Below are positions 23,312 to 35,150 of a stretch of DNA of 64,000 nucleotides, piece by piece. The DNA is from Dryococelus australis (taxonomy: Eukaryota; Arthropoda; Insecta; Phasmatodea; Phasmatidae), in assembly GCA_029891345.1 (NCBI GenBank), contig CM056995.1, positions 85,437,895 through 85,501,894 of the forward strand. The letters are read 5' to 3'. Positions within the stretch are counted from its first letter, which is position 1. The number at the start of each line of letters is the position of its first letter. A program made the position numbers and the translations under genes. Under the pieces are notes generated by a model. The model was given only the letters and a program-made list of their open reading frames with translations, was not told the origin of the DNA and did no database searches.

Positions 23312-24590
23312 CTCATGCAAGAAAACCAACTCCTCGACATGTTCCTCTGTGAAACGTGTTCTTTTGGAGGTAACTATGTTTCCTGCTTGAGAGAAAACGC
23401 ATTCACTTGCAGCATTAGTTGTTGGAATTGACAGGTATTTCCAAACAACTATTTTCAATGCAGGAAATCATGTAATGTTTTCTCCCCACCATTTCCATGG
23501 ATCTTGCATTCCTGAAATTGTTTTTTTCTGCGAGATAGTCCTGAACTTGCAGTTTTGCCAAATTAACTTCTAAATAGGTGTCAGGAATGCTCCTATTTGT
23601 CTTTTCAACTGCATCATGAAATGTTCCCACAAACTGCATGGTATGGGTTCACTAGCACTATCTTTTTTTAAAAAAAAAAAAACTACTTAATTTTTTTAAT
23701 AACAGTGAATTAACGAGCTCAAGTGCAATGTTGAAAGAATGTCTTACCTTCCTCTGAATGAACTGGTTGTGAAGTGGTCCTGATGCATTCTTCAACCTCA
23801 GATTGCAGTTTTTCATATGCAAACTATCTTCTCGTGCGCTGGAAGAATCGCACTTTTAAACAGAGGATCTAGAAGTATAGACAACAAATGTGTTGGATTC
23901 TGTTGAAAATATGTTTGGGGAAACCATGTTGCTCCATTCAGTGCTTTCTGAACATTTCTTGCACATATTCTTTTATTTTCACACGGTCATGACTGCCTGG
24001 AAATTTTCTCAGAGTGAAATCTTAATTAACACATTGCAAGGTCACAGATATAAAAATTTGATATTTCTATTTCTGATGCAAATTAGAGGTAAAATATAAT
24101 AATGCAAAGTCTTGTGTAGTGATCTCTCCTTTGATAACTTCAGCCATTTGATTTTTGGTTTTCATGTAGAGTGATGGAATTAGAGTACTTGCAAAATAAT
24201 TTCGTCCAGGAAGATCATATTCAAAAACGATCATATTCATCAGTTGCTTGAACTCGGGCTTACATACAATTGAATATAAATGATTACTCTTAACAATCCA
24301 TCTTACCACTTGATTGGACAGAGCTGTAGACTTTGCACTGTTTCTTGGCCTGTTTCTTGAAGAATGGACAAACATAATAATTAATACCTGTTCAGGCAAG
24401 TTGCACCCAGAATTTGATATTGAGGATGTTTTTAAGTGTCGTTCTTTAACTTCATTCTTCCATTGTTCATGTTTTGCAGGGTGTTGGTTTTCTAGATGTC
24501 AAATCAAGCTTGTTGTTTGGCCAGTTTTAGTTCTTAATATTTGACTGCAGTAGTTGCATCTTGCAGTAGCTTCACTATTGCCTGTAACCT
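23312..24590 (-). pseudogene. hAT superfamily transposase, decayed
   Basis: The minus strand reads, in order: a BED-type zinc finger (A-R-C-N-Y-C... then HLENQHP, near 24480-24580); a transposase core with NQVVRWIVKSN and further FKQLMNMIVFEYDLPGRNYF (24100-24330); an LLDPLFKSAILPAHEK segment near 23850; and the C-terminal dimerisation domain with PTTNAASECVFSQAGNIVTS followed by KRTRFTEEHVEELVFLHEN (23312-23430). These are the standard parts of a ZBED-like hAT transposase. Several frameshifts and stops separate them, so it is not functional. No clear paired ends were found. A hAT-like end with CGAG-rich repeats at about 22832-22910 may be its 3' end. Confidence 0.8.
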
Positions 24591-25072
24591 TATTTTTAGA
24601 AAAAAATTACAAATTGGATTTTTATTAGTGGCTGCCATTCTATAGTTGGTCTTTGGAAAGCTGACTTCTTGTGAAAGGCTTACACTTTCCTGTACCAAAG
24701 CATCTTAATCACTACTGCAGGACTGTTCCCGGAAACGCTTTGGTATTCTATACATATCTAAATATTTATTACATTACTGCTTAAAACATTTACAACACCA
24801 GAACTGTATTACAAAATAATTCAGAGTCACAGTTCATACAAGGACTATTTCGTGCATCTCACCACAGACTAATGTTTGGACAGGGAATAAACATAATGAT
24901 GGGTGGGTATCCTTTACCTTCCACTACCACTTTAAAACATGTTACCCTCACACATACTCTACGGCTCACTTCTTGTCATCTTTCCTGATTTAAATCAGCA
25001 GTGTGCTAAAAGGAACTACTTGTAGCCTGCACACCAGGCCACAACATAATGGGAATATCATATACAAAGAGC

Positions 25073-25240
25073 TGCCCTGAAGACTCGCAACCTTTGGTTT
25101 GTGACATGCCCAGCAAAACGTGAAAAAACTGTCGTCCTACTTTGCGTGTGTGCCTATCGACAAGTACTAGACTGTTAGTACTTGGATTCCTGTCCTTTAT
25201 ACATTTTTAGTAGCCTAGCGGTTTATTTGCAATCTTCACC
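25073..25240 (+). mobile_element. Penelope-like terminal fragment
   Basis: Positions 25121-25200 (GTCGTCCTACTTTGCGTGTG, then TGCCTATCGACAAGTACT) match, in opposite orientation, the 43677-43770 end of the complete Penelope-like copy. Positions 25200-25240 (TTTTTAGTAGCCTAGCG...) match its other end near 46120-46160. Just upstream, CTGAAGA near 25077 and CCCAGCAAAACGTG near 25110-25123 look like remnants of the hammerhead-like core found in the other copy. Confidence 0.6.
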
Positions 25241-25623
25241 TACATGTTTATTGTGAACATTAACTAAAACTGGTTGTAAACTTGCACTATTATGAAGTTA
25301 TGGCGAACCATGCACACTGAATTTGTCTTACATGTGAGCAACATCTATAAGTTGCAAGTATCTATTGCAGATTGAAGTGGGATGCGAGTTTCAATATACA
25401 TAACCAAAACGTTCACGCAAAAATCAGCAAGTGCACAATGAAAGTTTAATTCAACCCCAAAGGTCTAACTATTTGACTGAGATCTAACGTGGTGTTTTCT
25501 AATATGGGTTTGGTTAAAATCATAAGAAACACATACACTTGCAATTAGGCTACCGCCCGGTGGCGAGCTCTCTCACCTCTCCTTCACCCACCATACTCAT
25601 ACTCCTCCACTCCCTCACAGACC

Positions 25624-25944
25624 TCACAAGCATGAACTGCCTACCCTGCTCCATTCTTCTCCAAACCCTCTGAAGCTTCTCACTGTTGATCTTCTTCCTC
25701 TAAATACCACCTTACTTAGATTGCAGTGGAGCCCTCGCCATCCTCCCTCTTCATTTACCACCCGGTACATTCTGACTAGCCGTTCAACTTTCCTCCTGTC
25801 CAATGAGCTCCACCCCATTTCTTTCATCATCACTGATGGCCTATAGTTCCTTTCTTCCTCATCATCCTGCCCCTGTCTTCTCCAACTACCCTTCACCCAT
25901 CTTGCTCCCCTTCTCTGCACCTTTTCCAGCTCTCTCACCTCCAC
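25624..25944 (-). pseudogene. LINE (CR1/Jockey-like) ORF2 C-terminal remnant
   Basis: The minus-strand frame contains LEKVQRRGARWVKGSW and MMKEMGWSSLDRRKVERLVR, then MYRVVNEEGG. This is the thumb/C-terminal tail motif of Jockey/CR1-type non-LTR reverse transcriptases (family pattern LE-x-V-Q-R-R-A-A-R-F-V ... LGW-x-x-L-x-x-R-R). Upstream frames to about 25990 continue in pieces. Only this 5'-truncated end is present, as usual for LINE copies. Confidence 0.7.
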
Positions 25945-26289
25945 CTCCGGTATATTCTAACATTGGCTGTCCATTGTGCCATACACCTTCTCCTTCACCT
26001 CACAGCCGACTCCCTTCAGCACCCGTCCCAAAATACCCAGAGCCCTTCTTCCCTTTGCAACAACCCTCTCTACCCGTTTTCTTCCATTTGAGGTACCCCT
26101 TACAGTACAATCCCTAGCTACTCATTCCCTAGATACTATCCCTAGATACTATTTGTAACATACCAACAAATTGTCTTTGTTTTTCGTTTGGAATGTGTTT
26201 GTTTTAATTGTGTTATGTGCTCACTCATCACTGTGACATTGACAAACTCAAAACTGTAGTGGCAACCAAGGCGCCGCACACAAACCACC

Positions 26290-26830
26290 TAAGGTTCAAC
26301 AGGATATAGCTTGGGGAGCCAGCTAATTGTTTAGAAAACATGCTCTACATTGACGGCGAGTTGCAGAGTATTTAAGCACCGCTCAGGACGTCACCCCCCA
26401 CCCACCCACGGACAGTCACTGCAACTTCAAGAATTCAGTCAGATTATTACTTGTCGGTGTCTACTACCAACCAGAGGGCATCACTAAAGACCAGGTCTAG
26501 GAAATCTAGGCCCTTCTACAATCAGCTAATTGGTGAGCATAATCCGCGTAGCAGTAGGCGCAACGCTACTTCGAGTCCCTGTTAATGTCGCCCTAACGTA
26601 TTAATTCTGGCAAGGCTAGGACTAAATCTTATACTCTTGCAAAACATCGTAATTGAGCATTGCCACTTAGGTAAGAATCACTCATGTTTATTGTTCAAGG
26701 TAACGTCAATTGTATTGTTTTGTCAAGTATTAGTTAACGTCTTAATAAATGTGTTTTATTGAAAGAATTCTAACATTATTAGAGTAAAATCAGAGATCTA
26801 CGTACCCCCCGAGAAGTGTTCTAAACCCAG
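26290..26830 (+). repeat. Possible solo LTR-like segment
   Basis: A GC-richer block contains a TATA-like GTATTTAAGC near 26368 and an AATAAA near 26745, with a CA-rich leader between them, much like the 5' parts of families A and B. No ORF or confirmed ends were found. It could be a diverged relative or chance. Confidence 0.3.
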
Positions 26831-27196
26831 AGGATTAATACGTAGTGCAACAACTAAGTGTATAAAAATATATAACAATACGACTTTTCTAGCTCGAATA
26901 TAATTTTTAGGACATACAATCATTCTTCTAAGTTTATTTTTTGTGTTAATGGAATGAGTCATGATAGAATGTTATTCACTAGGTCTAGCAAACCCACAAA
27001 CTTCTTTACCTAAACTAAAATAACTTTCCTGAATTCCTGTGGGAAATTTAAATTTCCCGCCTGAATTTTCCCAATAGAAAAATTCAATTTCCGCACACCA
27101 CTAATATGTACGCAAAGTAATTGAACCATGTTATATTGAATCACACTGTTTAGATACACAATTCAAATAAAAAGTACAAATTGAACACTGCAAGAA

Positions 27197-27477
27197 CACT
27201 GTAACTATCTTATTTGTGTGTGTGTCTACGAATTCATCCCTCGGGCCATCCCGTGGTCAAAGGGTTGTTAACAGGCACTGCTACAGGATTTGGCTGGGAT
27301 AACATCCACTTCTGGTCCAATGAAGCTCACCTGTGGAATAGTCAGTTCGGTGTGGGTCAAGCTTGCTACATCTGGGTAAAACCCACCTTCACCACGGCAC
27401 TAGAAGCAATAGTAAATACGTACTAACCAACACCCATCGTCTCTCGCCGTCTATTTAATCTAAACCACCCCGCTTTT
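27197..27477 (+). repeat. Family A coding fragment, near-identical to part of copy A7
   Basis: About 255 bp match the minus strand of 35202-35456 with about ten differences (roughly 96 percent, counted by eye). The open frame contains HPSGHPVVKGLLTGTATGFG and DNIHFWSNEAHLWN, aligning with copy A3 (HPTCHPVVRELLNKT ... SNFWSKASEDWN). Only this 3' coding part of the element is present. Confidence 0.7.
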
Positions 27478-28124
27478 TCAATACATCGATTGTGGCGACT
27501 ATTCGATCCGACTACATATTGAAAAGATTTATCGAATTAGCACCGTAAATATGAGAATTCACAACGGAAATGTATTTTTTTTTTGCATATTTCTAGTGTT
27601 TTTTGTTTTTCGCGAGAAACTGTAATTAGTGTTTATTTCACGACTTCGCAGCCCTGAAGAACAGACTTCTCTACTCATGTGATTTAATGCAGTTAATGAC
27701 TATCAGCATGAAACAAAAAAATAGCGAGTAAAATTTGACTCACAGGATTTAATAAAGTGAGTCAGGCTGGCCTGAAAAGTGCTTAGTTACGCGTAAATTG
27801 CGAGTAAGCGAAAGCCTTGGTTGTAGTGCTAGAGAAAGTCTGAGATATTTTGATTGCCACTTTACTGCCTACCCTGGTAGTCTAGGAGCAGGTAGCCTTC
27901 ACCTGTTTTAACGTAGGGTGTTCTACTTCCGCTAAGCTCACTTGGATAGGAGGTAGTACATTCACCATCACCGTTTATTTCCGTCAAAAGAAATGCACAC
28001 ACTTTAACTGACTTAAGAGTATCACTTCCATAGTCCTAATACTTTTCCTCGTAGACATCAGGCCCATACGAGGGATGGCAGGTAACCGGGGTTTTATTCT
28101 TTCTGTAAAGACACCTCACATTTA

Positions 28125-28480
28125 CCACAATACAAGCTTGGAAGGCCACCCATTCTCTACATTTGTGTAGTGAATGGTAGGGCCACGACACTAGGTACTC
28201 GCTCCTATTAGGATCAGCTGGTCAACTATGAGGTTTGCTCTTCTCATCATGCACTAGTGGTGCCAAGAAGAGTACTTGCCCAAGCTTGGGGGGACCAGTT
28301 CCTCTGCGACACTCACCATACCAGAGTTGAAAGACCACCCCTTCTCTGCATGTAGTGAACAGTACAGCCACAACACTAGGTACTCGCTCCTATTAGGGTC
28401 GGCTTGTCAACTATGAGGTTGCTCTTCCCATCGCACACTAGTGGTGCCTAGGGGCATACTTCTCCAGGTCTGGAGAGACC
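28125..28480 (+). repeat. Tandem duplication (about 190 bp, two units) inside copy A5
   Basis: Units at about 28125-28310 and 28313-28480 share ACACTAGGTACTCGCTCCTA, TTAGG, GTCAACTATGAGG and CACTAGTGGTGCC in the same order. They have diverged by substitutions and small indels. Confidence 0.75.
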
Positions 28481-28676
28481 CACCCTATCAGGACATCACC
28501 CTATATAGGGACTATTGCCAGTGTTACGCAGCTCAACTGAACCTGCACCCTTGGTGCCAGAGTTTGAGAGTGAGATATGGCATTGGCAGACAATCTCTTT
28601 ATGTACACATCTTACTCAAATCTACACATCAACTGCCTCACTTCAACTACGTCCAATTGTAGCTTTATCTGTTTTC

Positions 28677-28793
28677 ATGCCTTTTACCCATAGTGGTGGT
28701 ATTCATAAGAGAGCGAAACGGGAAAAGGCTGCCTCTAAATATACACTGGGGCTTAACAACCTCGCTGATGTTTTTGAGCTTCTCAGTCTGTGA
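28677..28793 (+). pseudogene. Family A ORF, downstream start (copy A5)
   Basis: MPFTHSGGIHKRAKREKAAS aligns with the MPFKVRHGARREEQR start of A1. The frame closes after 38 codons. Later conserved blocks were not recognised, so this is a short broken remnant of unknown function. Confidence 0.35.
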
Positions 28794-30103
28794 GAGCAGG
28801 CCGCAGTACTCTGTGACCTCTCCGTTCCAGCTGAACCAACCTACAAAACTGCCACGTTTGAACTGAAATCGCAGAGTGACTTCAACCAGTAGTTCAGGCC
28901 AACCTCAGTGGTCAAGACACACCTCTGGGTTTCACCAACCTGTGGTTTTGAGGAACACCAACGTACACTACCTACTACGTCGATAGCAGAATTCCACACA
29001 ACAAGGCCGACCAGCTCACCCAGTTCAGGGGAAGCCCATAGCAAGCAACCCGTCGAGCCTCAGTCAGTACAGCCGCAACCGCCGGCCAAATGTCACCCAG
29101 GTTTAAATGAACGAGTGGTCCCACCAAAATGAAAAATAGTGCTTGCAGAGCCCGTTTTCGTTCCCTGCCGGAAGGCATCCAGCCCAGTCCTGTACACTGG
29201 TCGAGCTCCTGTTCCGCGCAGCGATTTGAGTTACCTGCCATACGAATGCGCATAGCCTAGCGTCTGCCAAAATCACTTTGGCCATGTGATGTGCCACTCA
29301 CCAAGGGCCGTCACGCGTCAACATTGTTTACAAAATCATAATATCCATAAAAGAATAATCAAGCTGCTCTGTATATCGTGCTTTTGGTTTTGCAAGGGTC
29401 ATGAACATTGAGTCGACAATTCAAAAAATTTTTGGGCATTTTGAGCTGAAGCTTTAAAGTTGTGAAGTAATTACAGATGTTATAATTTTATAAGTATAAA
29501 CTTTTTATATATAAACAAACTGTTGAAAAATTAAAATTATGCAAAAATCTGCAAACTCATTTTTATTGGGAAAAAAATACCAACCCATGCCACCACTGCG
29601 CAGCAAGCATGCACACACTACTCTACGACTTCGCCCCATCATCAAGTGATGAAAGCAATTCGGGGCAAGTCGCATGCCGGCAGGCAATCTCATGGCTACA
29701 GGGTTGATGCATATATTTCGGACAACTACACACACGTGGTTATTTAATGAAGATTGTACTAAACATCCATACGTGGACATGTGGTTAACACATCCCAATT
29801 CAAAGATTGTTTTACCCACCAAGCCACCAACATGGCAGAGGAAGAAGATAGTTAACAGGGATGCTGTAAGAGAGCAGCACCCCTGCGGATGTTGTCACTA
29901 CTGCTCAAGTCTCGTGGAGAGGTGGTAAATATGTCAACAGCTTCCAGACAGGGAAATAAATGTGTGGGCAGCCCACTGCTATGTTTTAACCAACCCCTGC
30001 AATGAGACTAGCAACCCCTGCATCCCTGCGATAGCCGTCAAGCTGCATTTTTCAATATATAATGAGAAGCGACACTGCTCTCGCCAGTCTACTTCGGCAC
30101 CCC

Positions 30104-30719
30104 ACCTGAATAAGGTCAGAGGGCCCTCCTAGCCTGTCAAGGCTCTCCAGTCTGTAAAGACTCCCTCCCCAATAGTCTGAAGAAGGCTGTCCTGTCATCA
30201 ACAAGAAGCTCCAACTCCAACCCCGCAGCACATGGAGAAAACCACTGGGAACTCCAGGTATCATGACATCCCTACTCCTGCATCCTCAATACCTGAGTCA
30301 ATCCCCTGCACTCTGCGGTAGCAGGCCATATACATCATCCCCTTTGGACAACCTCCATTCTATAGGATAGCAAATTGTGATTAGTAATTTTGAAGTTATT
30401 TGGTTTTATGAGAAATGCAGGTTTGCCTTCACCTGCAATAACGTAGCGTAAATATAATTTATATTCATTAGGATTTACTATACTCAGTCAAGCATTCCCG
30501 TGTTTTTACGTAGACACAAATATGTCGTGGGTGGCAACCTTAAATCCTTGTGAAGTAGTTATTTCACTCCCACTTCATTTCTTTAATATAAGAAAGTGTA
30601 TTTTGGGTCTTTGTAATTGTGGCTCAATAGAAACCAAGGCACCTCTCCGGATCAGACACGAGTGGGCCGAACCTCTTGGATTCCTGGCACCTGAATAAGG
30701 CTATAGTCTGAAAAAGACC
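30104..30719 (+). repeat. Hairpin array in copy B2
   Basis: Members are ACC-TGAATAA-GGT (30104-30116), AGCC-TGTCAA-GGCT (30131-30144), AGTC-TGTAAA-GACT (30149-30162), AGTC-TGAAGAA-GGCT with one G-U pair (30174-30188), CC-TGAATAA-GG (30690-30700) and GTC-TGAAAAA-GAC (30706-30718). Stems differ in both arms together while the TGAA(T/A)AA-type loop stays. Confidence 0.6.
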
Positions 30720-30941
30720 GGGAACTCCTGAGACATGTCTGGTGCACCTGAGCCCGCCAAGAAATGCTCCAATTTAGCTAGACTCTTTATACGCTCATTT
30801 CCTTGGTACGTCTGAGTAAGACTGACGGCAGGAGGGCTTGAGCGCCGCTAGTAGATTGTGAGTGCGCCTTCCTAATTATTAGTAATTAATACGAGCCAAT
30901 TAATATTTCTCTTTTTTATTCTGGTAATATTAATTATTCAA

Positions 30942-31348
30942 ATGCACTCTAGAAGAGGTGGTCGCAACACACGGCTAAGACATAGTAAAGCCAGATGGGC
31001 TTTACTATGTGAACTTAATCAGCCCCCTGTTGTTTCTGCCCCCAACCAGAACATAGAACCAGCTCACCCCTGTCCACAACCAATAACGAGGTTAGGCAAC
31101 CGGGTCAGGGAAGTACAACCCATTTCATAGTTTGTAATTCATGTTTGGACTCGTTACTTGGGACTTGGCCAGAACTAGATCACCTCACTTATCTGACAAC
31201 CCCTGAATCCAAGCCAGAAATTCAATCCGTGCCACAGCAGCGTCCTGTCAATAATATACCCCCTACCACCTGCCAAGTACATACGCCGCAGGAAAGGTAT
31301 TTATCATTGTCATTCCCCCAAAGCCTTTATGCACTCAAAAGGCAGTGA
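30942..31348 (+). pseudogene. Family B ORF, copy B2 (frame broken once)
   Basis: The first frame (30942-31130) starts MHSRRGGRNTRLRH. A stop follows, and a second frame (31145-31348) contains DSLLGTWPELDH and NIPPTTCQVHTPQ. Both parts align in order with B1 and B0. The shared N-terminus is short, basic and glycine-containing; the rest is polar. No known domain is recognised. A nucleic-acid-binding, Gag-like role is only a guess. Confidence 0.45.
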
Positions 31349-34313
31349 CCACCTAAGACTTATTTTGTCCCCGTGCGTAAACCTACCACGCCAACCCCAT
31401 ACAAATGCCCCAGTAGCATAAGTGTTACTGATTAGATGCTACCCAGAGCAGTATTGGTTCATCCCATCTTGTTACTCAACCACCCCACATTTTATTTTAT
31501 TTTGTTATTATTAGTGACAGTTGGCTCTTGACAGCCTTTACAGTGAGTAAGGTCAAGCTCCCTGGGAGGGAGACTTTTACGATCAAACTCACCCTGGGGT
31601 TTGATTCCCCTCCATCTACTCTCGGCCCTTCATCCAGCCACCCCACTAGATCCCTCAACATGGGCAGATCCTCGACCTGCCCGGCAAAACACCTCCTAGA
31701 CCTATTTACACCGTGGAAGAGCACCCCTGTCACACACTGTAGGAAATCAGCACTCGTCCAACTTAATTAACTCTTCCTTAACTTTTTAGGACAAGAGAGG
31801 GCAGGAGTGTGACAATTTTCATCAGTGTGTCTCATACGTTGCGTACCCCACTGAGTAGGTGATTTGATAGGGGAGTGCATCAATACTAACAAGTAAAATA
31901 CAAGGAAAGTAAGTAGTATGCAAAACTACCAGAAAATGATCGAAGTATGAACTAAAATTATGTCCAAAAGACTAAAAATGTACAAACTGGCACAGGTTGT
32001 TGCAGAAGTATGTAATGCTACTGTATGAACAGCCAAGTGGAAAATGAATGGTCAACAACTCCAGTAAATAAAAATCCAAGTAAAGTGTTTCAGAAACTTT
32101 GACAGTAATATTTCCATCCACAATTATCTGTGAAGCAACCAGCCAATCTTGAAGTGATTCTGTTTATGACTGACCCCAAAATAGGTGTTTAATAAAACTT
32201 GTATGATGCTACAATAGTATGTACATATAAGACTACATCCTCCCATTTCAGTTTCCAACAAAAAAGGAACAAATAACAGCACAACATAAAAATGAACTCT
32301 GGAGTAATGAAAGTAGTTTTATGTCTAGATTTTATTTGGTTTACTTAGGCATCTGAGGAAAAGGTCTCCACAAAATTATTTTCAGAAAGGAAAAATTATT
32401 ATTTTTAGTGATAGGACGATTTGAAGTTTTTGTTGATTCCGATTCTCGATTTGATTCCAAAATTTTTGTTTTGATTCTCAATTCTGGACTCAATTCGATT
32501 ATCAACAAATGTTAAATACAGTGCAACATTTTGTATACAGTTGTACAGTTTTACACTTCACACAACTTGGACTACAACAATGAGAGCGAGAGAAATCTAG
32601 TGGCATCAACTATTTCATCCAGTACTCTGTGGAAGAAATTAGAGTTTTTCCGATACCGTGTTTTCCGATACAGATACAGATATCCCAATACAATTCCAGA
32701 TGCCATTCCAGATACCATTGCTGATACCCCAACATCAATGGCCTCCCTTTTGTTTGTTGTTTCAGCTCACCATTATTGTGCAGAAATATTAAAAATAGTA
32801 AAAATTAAAAAGCAAGAGATTTTCCCAATAGTATCGCCACCAATGGCAAGCTTTCCCATTTATTTACTAAACAATTACAACTCATTAACCTCACGTATTT
32901 CTACATAATCCGAGGAAAGGTCAAACCCAGCAACATCTTTCACGAGTGTCCTTAGATCGCCCGTACCTTGGAGGGTGATTATAAACATGTGAATATAAGG
33001 TTGCGAAAGCTGTCAAGAAGCATCCTCCACCCCCATGATGAGAACCAACAAGCTCCCACGTGTGAAGCCACGTTAGACCTTTCACAGCAGTATGATGACT
33101 GGCTAGGGCAAAACTATCACGAGCCACCACATCTGCCACAAAGTGCCCCGCAACTGTCACGAGGCACCCAAAATAAAAAAAACCTAGAGCAGGGATTTTA
33201 CCGCCACCCCAACAGACATCATTAGCCCGAGGTCAAGAGCAGTATATAAGGCCGGGCAAGCCTGAGGTCGGGAGTTATTTCCTTCTCCAGTAGCTTGTCT
33301 CAACACTTCGTGTACTGGGGCTCTCTACTGCTACCAAGTCTTCAGCAGCCAGCAGTGGCTGTCACCAATAGCTACCAGAAGCTCCATTATCATCTACCAG
33401 ACACTTCAGCAGCCTCTACCATAGATACCAGAAGCTCCATTGACGTCTACCACCATCAGCATCTTCTAGACGTTCTCCTTCAGTAAAGCCTGCAGACATA
33501 ATCACACCTTCCGCTGATGTTCCTTATGGTTCAGCAGCCGCCTTACTTGCTGGTAGAGGCAACACCCACTACCCTTACAACTAGTGGCCCCCTTTTTTAA
33601 AGTCTCTTCTAGATGCCCCTTGGTTAGAGTAGCTGCTACAGAGTTATTTTCATAGCCGTCAAAGTCATTCACCATCTTGGTTACTCTAGGAGCAGGTCGC
33701 CTACAAACGTTTACCATAGGTTACATCCATATCACACACTACTTGGTTAGAAAGTAGCACACGTCACTGTGTTTATTATTCCTAATAAATATATTTCGTT
33801 CCTTTCACTGAGGACTTCTATTATAGAGGTATTTCCGAAGATCACTAGAAATTATATTACCATACGACTTCAACCGAGACCAGATGCTGTTAAAGTATGA
33901 ACCATACAGTAGGACTGCAGATTCCTTTCAGGAATCTGTATGTCAGATGCACACACCATTCGATGGCCACCCATTCTTGACACTTCGGTAGATAGAAAGG
34001 TAGAGCCCCAACCACTAGTAACACATCCAAGAGGGGCGAGACAGTCACCTCAGGTAGTACTGCTACTGGAGCGCTCACAGTACTGGAAGGAGTATTTGCC
34101 TGGGACTGAAGGCCTAACCCCTGTTGCGACCTCGCTCAATAGTGGTAGCAAGATGGCCAAATGGCTGACTGCTCTAGGTTTGCACGCCAGTGGCGGGGAA
34201 CTGATTGAGCACAGAGCTCACTGCATCAACCACTATTAGCTGTACACTTAGCTAGGGATCTGTCTCGAGTTCACTTTGATTGGGAAGTGTACTTAAGTGT
34301 CGACAAGACAACT

Positions 34314-34436
34314 ATGTCTTTTGGGAATAGGCACGGCTCACAGAGGGAGGAGCAAAAGGCAGCCTATACCACCGCTAAGCGAGAGTGCATATCAGACCTC
34401 TCTGCACTTAGACAAGCCGAATGGGAGAGAGCTTAA
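34314..34436 (+). pseudogene. Family A ORF, downstream start (copy A2)
   Basis: MSFGNRHGSQREEQKAAYTT at 34314 aligns with MPFKVRHGARREEQRVACLA of A1 and with the other copies. The frame stops after about 41 codons (QAEWERA, compare QVEWDR in A7). An upstream open stretch (33940-34239) with HTIRWPPILDTS corresponds to the first conserved block of the family. Confidence 0.45.
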
Positions 34437-35150
34437 ACTGCCCGTCAACTGGAGAGGACTTCCTTTACAGTGTTTACTTTCATATATTTCCCTGCACACA
34501 TTCGCCTAACCCAAAACTACCATTCCATGGTACGTGCTCTGCTTGTGGACAAAGAGGTTAGGTACAGGACAGCGAACCCCTTGTTCTGGAGCAGAGAAGC
34601 AGGAGAGTGGAACCGACGATACTGTGTTGGTTAGTGCAGTACTAGCACACACCACCCTTCTACAAGAGTCGCCAGTTCCAGCAGGCCAGCAACAGCTTCA
34701 GTGGCAGTGACCAAAGCAGTCCCTGATAAGACAGGTACACCAAAGCAAACCACTGTCCCAACTAGAGTTGTTCTGATACAGACATTTGGTATCGGTATCG
34801 GAAGATACTTGGTATCTGTATAGATATTGGCTGAAACTTGACCTTTTCCGATGTATCGATATCGGGCCGATATATTAGTATCTGTTAGAGGCAATGAAAT
34901 CTGGTTATTGCAGTCGAAACTCGAATCAATGAACCCTCTTAATCCGAAATTCCATGTCCAATGAGAATTTTCTGTGGCCCTGACCAAATTCCTATGTTAT
35001 AAATGCCAAAAAAGTCAAGTTTTTGCAAAACTCAATTTTTAATTTAATCCCCATCTATTAAACAAAAATTTCTGTGGCATCACCGAAAATTACGTTCCGA
35101 TCATTAAACAACGAAGTATTAACAAAAAAAGGATAAGTCAACTTTATGCA

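Larger units (their letters stand above)
27840..29200 (+). mobile_element. Family A element, copy A5 (diverged)
   Basis: The block GTCTAGGAGCAGGTAGCCTT near 27877 matches the AGGACCAGGTCACC block of other copies. GGCCACCCATTCT near 28143 and GGGCCACGACACTAGGTACT near 28180 match the GATGGCCA...GAGCCACGACCACTAGCA part. A start MPFTHSGG at 28677 corresponds to the MPFK start. Boundaries are unclear. The middle holds an internal tandem duplication. Confidence 0.5.
29600..31800 (+). mobile_element. Family B element, copy B2
   Basis: It carries a TATA-like TATATAAT at 30055-30062, hairpins at 30104-30188 and again near 30690-30719, a coding part from 30942, and a 3' segment at 31500-31620 that matches B0 and B1 (CTCCCTGGGAGGGA ... 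CTGGGGTTTGATTCCCC). The start shares ACTTCGCCCCATC with B1 (about 8983; here near 29628). No pol gene or second terminal repeat was seen. Confidence 0.55.

Noticed and set aside
23745-23815. Minus-strand exon (LQSEVEECIRTTSQ) before GTAAGA
   Set aside because: It lies inside the decayed hAT transposase and fits that protein's order better.
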